Source: Candidatus Palauibacter australiensis | GTDB taxonomy: Bacteria; Gemmatimonadota; Gemmatimonadetes; Palauibacterales; Palauibacteraceae | DNA length: 64,000 nt | Assembly (NCBI GenBank): GCA_026705295.1 | Contig: JAPPBA010000078.1 | Coordinates: 1-64,000 of the forward strand | Direction of reading: 5' to 3' | Shown: positions 25,953 through 33,630 of the stretch, one piece after another | Layout of the letters: every line of letters begins with the position of its first letter | Position numbering within the stretch: position 1 is the stretch's first letter | Translations under genes and position numbers: made by a program | The notes under the pieces: generated by a model | Told to the model about the DNA's origin: nothing | Database searches by the model: none | Seen by the model: only the letters and a program-made list of their open reading frames with translations

Positions 25953-27094
25953 GGACGCTCCTGGCCGCCGCGGCCCTGGCGTTCTCCGCTCCGCTGTCGG
26001 CCCAGGGAGGGCCGGAGATCGAGATCGCGGAGCCCTTCAAGGTGGGGACGTTCGAGATCGGCGGCGCTCCGCGCGTCGCCCTCGTGCTGCGGGACGCGCT
26101 CATCGTCGACATCGAGGAGGCGAACCGGGACCTCGAGCGTAACCCCGCCTATCCGCCCGTCCCGCCGCCGGCCGACATGATCGACCTCATCGGCCGCTAC
26201 GAGTACGGGATCCGGCTCCGGCTGTACGAGATCGTCAACGACCTCGTGGCCCGGGGCGGGCTGTCCGGGAGCGGCAGGGCAGACTTCGTCCACGACCTCG
26301 GAGACGTGCGGGTCCTCCCGCCCATCATGTACCCCGGGAAGATCCTGAACGCGGCAGTCAATTTCTACAGCCACGTCAACGAGGCGGGCACCGACGAGGA
26401 GCGACGCGAAGCCCGCCGCCAGCGGCGCGAGAACCGCGGCGTGCCCTACCTCTTCCTCAAGCCGACGCGCGGCGCGGTGATCGGAGCCGACGACCGGATC
26501 GTGATCCCCTTCGGCCGGGACCGTACGGACTGGGAGGTGGAACTCGGCGCGGTGATCGGGCGCAGCGCCAAGTACGTGGATGCCCGCGATGCCCAGGATC
26601 ACGTGTTCGGGTACACGGTGACGATCGACGTCTCCGACCGCGGCGGGCGGCCGCCCGGCGGCAACCCCATGACGTCCGACTGGTTCGTCGGAAAGGGTCA
26701 CGACACCTTCGCGCCCATGGGTCCGTGGATCGTGCCCAAGGAGTTCTACGGCGATCCGATGGAGATTCTGCGCCAGACGCTGGATGTCGGTGAGGAGCGC
26801 ATGCAGGAGGCGACCGCGGGAGACATGATCCACACCCTGTGGGAGCTGATCGAGTACGGATCCTCGATCGCGACGCTGTTCCCCGGGGACGTAGTCAACA
26901 ACGGCACCTCGGGCGGGGTCGGCATGGGCACGGCGGTGCGCGGCGAGACTCGATTCCTGCAGCCCGGAGAGGTTGTCAGCGCCTCGATCGACGGCATCGG
27001 CACGCTGACGCTCGAGGTGGTGGCCGAGACGGAGCCTCCCGGCGGAACCGGCGCCCGGCTACCGGCCGTGAGGAGCTATCGAGGGAACCGCTAG
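25949..27094 (+). CDS. Exported FAH-fold protein, second of a tandem pair
   Basis: A 381-residue paralogue of the preceding protein, sharing long identical stretches (for example EATAGDMIH, KGHDTFAPMGPWIVPKEFYG and VTIDVSDRGGRPPGGNP) after its own signal peptide (LLAAAALAFSAPLSAQ). The metal-site pattern WEVELGAVIGR and IDVSDR is kept. Differences include a six-residue insert (GTAVRG) before ETRFLQPGE. The pair arose by tandem duplication and is retained with both active-site patterns intact, suggesting a heteromer or two substrates. It is followed after 30 bases by an amino acid permease. Confidence 0.85.
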   Translation: MRTLLAAAALAFSAPLSAQGGPEIEIAEPFKVGTFEIGGAPRVALVLRDALIVDIEEANRDLERNPAYPPVPPPADMIDLIGRYEYGIRLRLYEIVNDLVARGGLSGSGRADFVHDLGDVRVLPPIMYPGKILNAAVNFYSHVNEAGTDEERREARRQRRENRGVPYLFLKPTRGAVIGADDRIVIPFGRDRTDWEVELGAVIGRSAKYVDARDAQDHVFGYTVTIDVSDRGGRPPGGNPMTSDWFVGKGHDTFAPMGPWIVPKEFYGDPMEILRQTLDVGEERMQEATAGDMIHTLWELIEYGSSIATLFPGDVVNNGTSGGVGMGTAVRGETRFLQPGEVVSASIDGIGTLTLEVVAETEPPGGTGARLPAVRSYRGNR

Positions 27095-27124
27095 CGTCGC
27101 AGCCACTCCGGCTCGGAGGAGCGG

Positions 27125-28480
27125 ATGACGCCCAGGCCCGCGTTGGGGCTGTGGATGTGCACGGCCCTCGTCGTCGGGAGCATGGTGGGCTCGGGCGTCT
27201 TTCTGCTGCCCGCGTCGCTCTCTCCGTACGGGGGGATCAGCATCCTCGGCTGGCTGGTGAGCGCCGGCGGGGCCATGTGCCTGGCGCTCGTGATGGCCAG
27301 GCTGGGCGCGTTGATTCCGAAGGTCGGCGGCCCTTACGCCTTCGCCCGCGAGGGCTTCGGCGACTTCATCGGATTCTGGGTCGCGTGGTCCTACTGGATC
27401 TCGCTGCTCACGGCCAATGCCGCCCTCGCCGTGGCGACTGTGAGCTATGCCACCGTCTTCTGGCCCGTGCTGGGCGCTTCTCCCCTCGCCGGAGGCGTGG
27501 CCTCCCTCGTCGCGCTCTGGAGCCTGACGTTCGTGAACGCCTGGGGCGTGCGCGCGGCGGGGCACGTGCAACTCGTCACAACCGTGCTCAAACTCCTGCC
27601 GCTGGCCGCGATCGGCACGATCGGCTTCCTCTACTTCCAGCCCGAGCACTTCCGCCCGTTCAACCCCGCCGGGGGCAACCCCATCGCCGCCGTTACGGCG
27701 ACGGTGACGCTTACGCTGTGGGCCTTCATGGGACTGGAGGCCGCGACCGTCCCCGCCGCCGACGTTCGGGATCCCGCGCGCACGATCCCGCGGGCCACGA
27801 TTCTCGGCACCGTGATCGCGGCATTGATCTTCATCATCAGCACGTCCGCCGTGATGGGGATCATCGCGCCGGCGGACCTCGCCGTCTCCACCGCGCCCTT
27901 CGCGGACGCGGCCGGATCGATCTGGGGGAACGCCGGCCGGCTCGTGATCGGAGCGGGCGCCACGATCGCCTGTTTCGGCGCGCTCAACGGCTGGATCCTG
28001 CTCTCCGGCCAGCTTCCGCGGGCTGCCGCGCAGGATGGCCTCCTTCCCGCCGCCTTCGCGCGGCTCAGCCCGCGCGGCACGCCGTCCTTCGGGCTCATCT
28101 TCGCGGCGAGCGTCGCGACGATCCTAATCGCGATGAACTACACGCGCGGCCTCGTCCAGGCCTTCACCTTTCTCATCCTGCTCTCCACACTCGCGACGCT
28201 GCTCGCCTATGTGTTCGCGAGCGCGACCGCCCTGCTCTTCTCCGTGCGTGAGCGCTTCGCCGTGACGGTCGACGCGCGGGCGGCGCGGTCTCACGGCACG
28301 GCGCCCCCCGTGGGTCGGCTGATCGTGGCCCTCCTCGCCTTCGGGTTTTCCTTCTGGGCCATCGCCGGGGCGGGCCCGGAAATCGTGTTCTGGGGCTTCC
28401 TCCTGCTCGTGGCGGGCGTCCCCGTGTTTGTCGTGATGCGGGCGTTCAGTCGTCGGCGGCCGCGCGCTCGAGGACCCTGA
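27125..28480 (+). CDS. APC-family amino acid permease (AdiC/basic amino acid type)
   Basis: A 451-residue membrane protein with about 12 helices. The first helix holds the APC substrate motif GSMVGSGVFLLP, and helix 6 holds WAFMGLEAATVPA, as in AdiC/CadB-type exchangers. It should move amino acids across the inner membrane. ATG 27125 has GGAGGAG just before it. Its last 35 bases overlap the 3' end of the convergent thioredoxin-like gene. It probably belongs to the dipeptidase/FAH run and may import products made outside. Confidence 0.9.
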   Translation: MTPRPALGLWMCTALVVGSMVGSGVFLLPASLSPYGGISILGWLVSAGGAMCLALVMARLGALIPKVGGPYAFAREGFGDFIGFWVAWSYWISLLTANAALAVATVSYATVFWPVLGASPLAGGVASLVALWSLTFVNAWGVRAAGHVQLVTTVLKLLPLAAIGTIGFLYFQPEHFRPFNPAGGNPIAAVTATVTLTLWAFMGLEAATVPAADVRDPARTIPRATILGTVIAALIFIISTSAVMGIIAPADLAVSTAPFADAAGSIWGNAGRLVIGAGATIACFGALNGWILLSGQLPRAAAQDGLLPAAFARLSPRGTPSFGLIFAASVATILIAMNYTRGLVQAFTFLILLSTLATLLAYVFASATALLFSVRERFAVTVDARAARSHGTAPPVGRLIVALLAFGFSFWAIAGAGPEIVFWGFLLLVAGVPVFVVMRAFSRRRPRARGP

Positions 28481-28976
28481 GGAACTCGTCCAGCGCGGTG
28501 CGGCCCCTGTCCCGTGCGTAGTAGCGGCGCACCTCGCGATAGCGATCCGCCGGGTCGAGCTTCATCCCCTCCGTCATCACCCACTCCTGGATCGGGGTCG
28601 GCCGGGGGCCCCACCACCCACGCTCGCGGAAGGTTTCGTCGTAGACGATGAGGATCGGAATGGACCGGCTCGTCCCGTTCGTCAGATGGGCGTCCATCAG
28701 GTCCGGGTTCTCGTCCCGCAGGAGGACGCGCAATTCGATGTTCCCGGCGACCTCCGCCAGACGATCGAAGACGGGGAGGGTGTTGATCGCGTCGCCGCAC
28801 CAGTCCTCGGTGAGCGCGATGACGTTCCACCGGCCGGGGATGGCGCGCGCCCGCTGCCGGGTCTCCTCGCCCACCGCCGCGCGGCGGGCCAGCGCGTGCC
28901 AGAGTTCGCGGTTCTTTTCGACCGTCTCCAGGTACTCGGAGAACGTCGAGGCGCTATGGAATCGGTTTCGGTTCAA
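28446..28976 (-). CDS. Thioredoxin-fold protein with WCGDA motif
   Basis: A 176-residue protein from TTG 28976 (AGGG about 10 bases before it). A longer frame reaches ATG 29075 but adds low-complexity Ala/Arg sequence that looks non-coding. The fold is seen in NVIALTEDWCGDA (Cys60), LPVFDRLAE, RVLLRDENPDLMD and SIPILIVYD. Only one of the two usual redox cysteines is present (WCGDA instead of CxxC), as in a well-known family of thioredoxin-like proteins of unknown role. Its 3' end overlaps the permease gene tail to tail by 35 bases. Confidence 0.75.
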   Translation of the reverse strand: MNRNRFHSASTFSEYLETVEKNRELWHALARRAAVGEETRQRARAIPGRWNVIALTEDWCGDAINTLPVFDRLAEVAGNIELRVLLRDENPDLMDAHLTNGTSRSIPILIVYDETFRERGWWGPRPTPIQEWVMTEGMKLDPADRYREVRRYYARDRGRTALDEFLRVLERAAADD

Positions 28977-29089
28977 GCTCGGGAACCCTCGTGCTGCGGT
29001 CCGTGCGCGGGCGGCGGAGCGGACGGCACCGGCGCTGTCGGCCCCGCTGCGGCCAGCGAAGGTACAGGCGCCCACGTAGCTTCAGCCAG

Positions 29090-30001
29090 ATGAACGGGCG
29101 GGTGCAGACCGAAGCGAGGTTCGGGGTCTCCAGCATGGTGGCGCCGCTTCGGCGCGTGGCGATGCGCCGGCCGGGCCGGGCGACGCTGGAGGCGGATCCG
29201 GCGCGCTGGCACTACTCGGGGCCGATCGAGCCCGACCGGCTGCTTCGGCAGTACGACGCGATCGCCGAGTGCGTCGCCGCCTCCGGGGCGGAGATCGAGT
29301 GGATCGAGGTTACGGAGGACGACGGGCTCGCCGACGCGATGTTCCCCTTCGATCCCTCCTTCATGACGCCCGGGGGCGCCATCCTGCTGCGGCCCGGGAA
29401 GGCGTTGCGGCAGCCCGAAGTGGCGAGCCACGAGGCGCTCTACCGGCGTCTGGGCGTGCCCGTGATCGGCGCCATCGAGGCCCCGGGAGTCGCGGAAGGC
29501 GGGGATCTGATGTGGGTGGACGAACGCACGCTCGCGGCGGGGCGCGGCTTTCGCACCAACCAGGCGGGCATCGATCAGCTTCAGGCCACGCTCGCGCCGC
29601 TCGGGATCGAAGTCCGGGCGTTCGATCTCCCGATGTGGAACGGAAGCGCCGCCTGCCTGCACCTGCTCTCGCTCGTGAGTCCGCTGGACCGGGATCTTGC
29701 GCTGGTTTATCCCCGGCTCTTCCCGGTCGCGCTCCACGAGTTGATGCGCGAACGCTGCATCCGATGCCTCGAGGCGGGGGATGAGGAATTCGCGGCCTCC
29801 GGGGGGATGAATCTGAACGTTCTCGCCACGGCCCCGCGGCGCGGCATCGCGCTCGACGGATTCCCGGAGACGGTCCGGCTGATGAGGGACGCGGGCTGCG
29901 ACGTCACGTGCGTCGACGGAGACGCGCTCTGCATCCCGTGCGAGGGCGGCCCGACGTGCCTCACGCTCCCCATCCTCCGCGACCCTCCGCCCCCCCCGTA
30001 A
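29090..30001 (+). CDS. Dimethylarginine dimethylaminohydrolase / arginine deiminase-fold protein
   Basis: A 303-residue protein of the amidinotransferase superfamily. It has DAMFPFDPSFMTPGGAILLRPGK near the front (given by position, about 80-102), EGGDLMWVD, a catalytic His in AACLHLLSLV and a catalytic Cys290 in GGPTCLTLPI. These are the Cys-His-acid residues used to hydrolyse guanidino groups, as in DDAH, which yields citrulline and dimethylamine. Exact substrate (dimethylarginine, arginine or another guanidine) is open. It ends in a run of prolines. ATG 29090 is kept; ATG 29135 would also leave the fold intact. Confidence 0.82.
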   Translation: MNGRVQTEARFGVSSMVAPLRRVAMRRPGRATLEADPARWHYSGPIEPDRLLRQYDAIAECVAASGAEIEWIEVTEDDGLADAMFPFDPSFMTPGGAILLRPGKALRQPEVASHEALYRRLGVPVIGAIEAPGVAEGGDLMWVDERTLAAGRGFRTNQAGIDQLQATLAPLGIEVRAFDLPMWNGSAACLHLLSLVSPLDRDLALVYPRLFPVALHELMRERCIRCLEAGDEEFAASGGMNLNVLATAPRRGIALDGFPETVRLMRDAGCDVTCVDGDALCIPCEGGPTCLTLPILRDPPPPP

Positions 30002-30025
30002 CCCTTCCGCAACGGAAACCGTCCC

Positions 30026-30565
30026 ATGAACCGCACCCTGAAGCGCATCATCATTGGCATGATTGTCGTCATCGCGGGACTGTTCGCGGTCGTCTACGGC
30101 GTCGGGCTTTCCCTGCCCCAGGACCATGTCGCGACCGTGAGGGCCGAGTTCTCCGCTTCGCCGGAGGCGATCTTCGCGACCATCGCGGACTACCGGGCCT
30201 ACCCGGAGTGGCGTCCGTCCATCGAACGCGTCGAGGAACTCCCGGCCCGCGACGGACGCCCCGCCTGGGTGATGGTCGAGGCCACCGGCCCGCTTCCCAT
30301 GGAGTTGACGGAGAGCGAATCCCCGAGGCGGCTCGTGACGACGATCCTCTCGGAGGGCATGCCCTTCGGCGGCCGCTGGATCTACGAGATCGAACCCGCG
30401 GCGGGCGGAGCGACCGTGACGATCACGGAGGAGGGGGAGGTGTACAGTGCCGTCTTCCGCTTCGTGAGCCGCTACATCATGGGCCACCACGCCTCGGCGT
30501 CGCTCTTCCTCTCGGACTTGGGCACGCACTTCGGCGAGAACGTCACGGTGGACATCGTCCGTTAG
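30026..30565 (+). CDS. Membrane-anchored SRPBCC (START/polyketide cyclase-like) protein
   Basis: A 179-residue protein with one N-terminal membrane helix (IIIGMIVVIAGLFAVVYGVG) and an SRPBCC domain after it. The typical start of the fold is ATVRAEFSASPEAIFATIADYRAYPEWRP (about residues 36-64). The domain forms a hydrophobic cavity for lipids or other ligands; here it would face the periplasm. It lies 24 bases downstream of the DDAH-like gene, so the two may share a message. Its stop codon falls inside a 13-base tandem repeat. Confidence 0.78.
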   Translation: MNRTLKRIIIGMIVVIAGLFAVVYGVGLSLPQDHVATVRAEFSASPEAIFATIADYRAYPEWRPSIERVEELPARDGRPAWVMVEATGPLPMELTESESPRRLVTTILSEGMPFGGRWIYEIEPAAGGATVTITEEGEVYSAVFRFVSRYIMGHHASASLFLSDLGTHFGENVTVDIVR

Positions 30566-30621
30566 CCGATTCCGTTAGCCGATTCCGTCAGCCGATTCCG
30601 TCAGCCGATTCCGTCAGCCGA
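30564..30621. repeat. 13-bp tandem repeat, about 4.4 copies, between convergent genes
   Basis: The unit AGCCGATTCCGT(T/C) repeats four times plus a partial fifth copy. Copy 1 ends in T and copies 2-4 in C, so the last three are identical. The array covers the stop codon of the SRPBCC gene (TAG 30563-30565) and the stop of marC on the other strand (30614-30616). Because 13 is not a multiple of 3, a change in copy number would alter the reading past either stop, but as it stands the array is essentially non-coding. Confidence 0.9.
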
Positions 30622-31231
30622 CGAAGAACTCCCGGATGCCGGAGAGGCACATCTGGCAGCCGATGGCGAGCAGGATCAGGCCCGAGAAGCGCTCGAAGAT
30701 CCTGACCGACCGGCGGCTCAGCGCGTGCGAGAGGAAGCTGGCCGCGAGGAGCACCGCGAGCACGCCCACCGACGCGACAAACACGGCGATGAGGGTAGCG
30801 ACGGGGATCCCGATCAGCGCGCCGGCTTCATCGAGCGCCAGCGTGATCGCGGCGGTGATCGACGCCGGCCCCGCGATCAGCGGCATGACGAGCGGGACCC
30901 AGAGATGGTCCTCCGTCTCGCCCGGATCCCGGCGTACGCCCGTGATCCCGAACCCGGCGCCGCGCAGCATCTCGAGCGCGGCAAGGATGACGACGAGGCC
31001 GCCCGCCGTCCGGAACGCGGCGAAGCTCACGTCGAAGAGGCTCAGGATGCGCGCGCCGGCAACGGTGGCGACGGTGAGGACGATGAGCACGCCGACCGCG
31101 ACCTTCACCGCCGCGCGCCGCAGTTCCGCACGCGAGAACCCGTCCGTCGCCGCGAAGAAGAAGGGCAGCTCGGCGAGCGGGTTCGTGAGCGCGATGAGCG
31201 CGATGGAGCCGTAGAGAATCTGGTCGATCAC
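30614..31231 (-). CDS. MarC-family membrane protein
   Basis: A 205-residue protein with six hydrophobic segments and the MarC pattern: TNPLAELPFFFA near the N-terminus, AFRTAGGLVVILAALEML and PLIAGPASITAAI. Members are sometimes named NAAT-type transporters, but a substrate has not been firmly shown for most. It begins with GTG 31231. The stop lies inside the tandem repeat shared with the convergent gene. It stands alone between a convergent and a divergent neighbour. Confidence 0.88.
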   Translation of the reverse strand: MIDQILYGSIALIALTNPLAELPFFFAATDGFSRAELRRAAVKVAVGVLIVLTVATVAGARILSLFDVSFAAFRTAGGLVVILAALEMLRGAGFGITGVRRDPGETEDHLWVPLVMPLIAGPASITAAITLALDEAGALIGIPVATLIAVFVASVGVLAVLLAASFLSHALSRRSVRIFERFSGLILLAIGCQMCLSGIREFFVG

Positions 31232-31350
31232 GGGGACACGATATTCCCGCCCGCCCGCCGGCGCGACCTGCGCACCCGTGGCCGGAAACGCGTGCGTCCC
31301 GCATGTTGGCAGGGTTCCAGGAACCTGTCGTCCGGACTCCGGGGGAAGCC

Positions 31351-32802
31351 ATGAAACGCCTCACCTTCGCCGCCATCGCGCTCGCCCTGCTCGCACCGGC
31401 AGCCGCCGCTGCCCAGCAGGAGCGGTCCTACGATTACTTCGCTCCGCAGCGGGAGATGATCCAGCGCGGCGTCCAGGCCATCCTGCAGTGCAACGGCCTG
31501 TTCACGGGAGACCGGACGCTGGAGCAGGTGTTCGAGCAGGAACTCGCCTACCTGCGCGACCCGGTCGGGACGGCCGAGGGTGGCGACTACGTCGTCGACT
31601 GGGAGAGGAAGGCGGTCGCCATCGGCGAGCCCGGCACGACCCCGACCATGAGGGCCGCGTTCCGCGAAGGGATCGGGTGCGTGATCCTGTCGCCGGAGCA
31701 GACCTTCGATGACATCGACGACCTGCCGATCCTGACGACGGCCCGGGCGGGCGGCGACGCGGCGGGGGCGGCATGGCCGGACGGGGACCTCGTGATGAGC
31801 CGCCCGCTCCCGCGCGGCGTCGACCCGGTGGCCCTCGAGGCCGCGTCCGACTGGACGTTCGACCGCGAATCCCCGGAGCAGGTGACGCTCAGCCTCATCG
31901 TCGTCCACGACGGGGAGATCATTCACGAGCGTTACGCTCCCGGCGTCGACATGTTCACGAAGACCCGCACCTGGTCGACCGCGAAGAGCATCGCCTCGAC
32001 CCTGATCGGCATGCTCGTCGACGAGGGGAAGCTGGCGCTCGACGAGCCCCTGCCCTTCGACTGGCTGCCCGAGAAGGCGGGCTCGCCGGAGAACGATCCC
32101 CGGCGGGAGATCACCCTCCGCCAGGTACTCAACATGTCCAGCGGACTCTATCCCGTGGACAGTTGGGGCATGGAGTACGCGACGGGGTCGGGCTTCTCCT
32201 ACTGGGCCGGCGAGAGCTCGGTGCACGGCGCCCGCAACCGCTCGCTGATGCAGGAACCCGGAACGTTCTGGGACTACGAGAACTACGACACGCTGCTCGG
32301 CGTGTACGCGATGAAGCAGGTGATCGGCGACCCGCAGGCCTACCTCGAGTTCCCGCGGGAACGCCTCCTCGACAAGATCGGGATGCGGAACACACTCCTC
32401 AGCACGGACCGGTTCGGCGACTTCATCATGAGCAGCCAGATCTACACGACGGCCCGGGACCTGGCCCGCTTCGGGCTCCTCTACGCGCAGGACGGGATGT
32501 GGAAGGACGAGCGCCTGATCTCCGAGGAGTGGATCGACTTCGTGCGGACGCCGGCCCCGGCAACGTCCGAGACCGGAAACTTCTACGGCGGGCAGTTCTG
32601 GCTCGTGCCCGACAACCGCACGGACGTGCCGAAGGACGCCTACTCCACCGCCGGCAACCGCGGCCAGTTCGTCGTCATCGTGCCGTCGCACGACGTCGTC
32701 ATCGTCCGGCGCGGGCTCGACTATGGCCGGCAGGGCTTCGACCGCTGGGACATGACGCGCGAGGTCCTGAAGGCCTTCGAACCCGTCGCCACGAACCCCT
32801 GA
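31351..32802 (+). CDS. Exported beta-lactamase-fold serine hydrolase
   Basis: A 483-residue protein with a signal peptide (LTFAAIALALLAPAAAAAQ). The catalytic motif is STAK (Ser209, Lys212), with YEN (in FWDYENYDT) as the YxN motif. Before the catalytic domain there is an extra region of about 150 residues (from QQERSYDY), including a repeated GIGCVILSPEQ segment typical of 6-aminohexanoate-dimer-hydrolase-like and esterase members. It should act in the periplasm on esters, amides or peptides. ATG 31351 follows GGGGGAAG. It is not the same subfamily as the lipoprotein hydrolase at 14.8-15.9 kb. Confidence 0.87.
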   Translation: MKRLTFAAIALALLAPAAAAAQQERSYDYFAPQREMIQRGVQAILQCNGLFTGDRTLEQVFEQELAYLRDPVGTAEGGDYVVDWERKAVAIGEPGTTPTMRAAFREGIGCVILSPEQTFDDIDDLPILTTARAGGDAAGAAWPDGDLVMSRPLPRGVDPVALEAASDWTFDRESPEQVTLSLIVVHDGEIIHERYAPGVDMFTKTRTWSTAKSIASTLIGMLVDEGKLALDEPLPFDWLPEKAGSPENDPRREITLRQVLNMSSGLYPVDSWGMEYATGSGFSYWAGESSVHGARNRSLMQEPGTFWDYENYDTLLGVYAMKQVIGDPQAYLEFPRERLLDKIGMRNTLLSTDRFGDFIMSSQIYTTARDLARFGLLYAQDGMWKDERLISEEWIDFVRTPAPATSETGNFYGGQFWLVPDNRTDVPKDAYSTAGNRGQFVVIVPSHDVVIVRRGLDYGRQGFDRWDMTREVLKAFEPVATNP

Positions 32803-32836
32803 CGCCACACGGCGCGGGGGTCGGGTCCGGCGGGGG

Positions 32837-33487
32837 TCAGACCCAGCGGCCGCCGTGGAGTTGGAGGACGAAGGGGTTGGTGTCGCGCTCGAGTTCCACG
32901 GTGGTCTCAGGGCCGTGACCGGGGTAGAGGCGGGTCTCGGGCGGTAGCGTCAGCACCTGCGTCCGGATGGACTCCATGAGCACGCCGTAGTTCCCGTTCG
33001 GGAGATCCGTCCGTCCGATCGACCCGCGGAAGATCACGTCCCCCACGATCGCTACCGGGTGTGACGTGGAGACGAACATCACGTGCCCCGGCGCGTGGCC
33101 GGGCGCGAACACGACCTCGAATTCCGAGCCGCCGAAGGCGATGTTCGTGCCGGGGACGAGGTCGATGTCGGGCGGCGGCGGCTCCGCGCAGGACACGCCG
33201 AAGACGAGGGCCTGGTTCGCGACGTTGTCGTAGAGCGATCGATCCAGGGGGTGGAGGTAGATGGGCGCCCCGGTCTCGGCCTTCGCCTCCTTGAGGCCGT
33301 CGATGTGATCCACGTGGGCGTGCGTGACAAGGAGCGCCGCGATGTCCAGGTCGCGGGCGCGCGCCTCGGCCAGCGCCTCCGGCGTCGCGGCGCCGGGGTC
33401 GACCAGAAGCCCGGTGCGGCCGTCCTCGCAGACCACGAGCAGCGTGTTCTGCGCGAACGGTCCACCCGTGAACGTCAGAATCTCGAT
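32837..33487 (-). CDS. MBL-fold metallo-hydrolase (glyoxalase II-like); apparent ATC start
   Basis: A 216-residue protein if read from ATC 33487. The fold has THAHVDHIDG (HxHxDH), HAPGHVMF, VGDVIF and a final GHGPETT with the last metal ligands, as in YcbL/glyoxalase II-type thiolester hydrolases. The conserved first strand (here EILTFTGGPFAQNTLL) lies upstream of GTG 33436, the first ordinary start codon, so that start would cut the fold. No ATG, GTG or TTG occurs between the in-frame stop near 33545 and that point. GAGGGG stands six bases before ATC 33487. Confidence 0.83.
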   Translation of the reverse strand: MEILTFTGGPFAQNTLLVVCEDGRTGLLVDPGAATPEALAEARARDLDIAALLVTHAHVDHIDGLKEAKAETGAPIYLHPLDRSLYDNVANQALVFGVSCAEPPPPDIDLVPGTNIAFGGSEFEVVFAPGHAPGHVMFVSTSHPVAIVGDVIFRGSIGRTDLPNGNYGVLMESIRTQVLTLPPETRLYPGHGPETTVELERDTNPFVLQLHGGRWV

Positions 33488-33630
33488 GTTCTCCCCCTCG
33501 ATCTGGCAGCCCGTGGCAAAGCCCCGCTGCGGGTGAGGCGGAGTCTATCCGCGGCGCTGCGGGGCGGCAACGGAATTCCGGTGGACCTGCCCGATTTGCG
33601 CGTCGCGAGGCGCCCGGCGATGATGCCGCG

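Noticed and set aside
30564-30621. CRISPR-like array
   Set aside because: The units are 13 bases and directly adjacent, with no spacers and no cas genes in the window.
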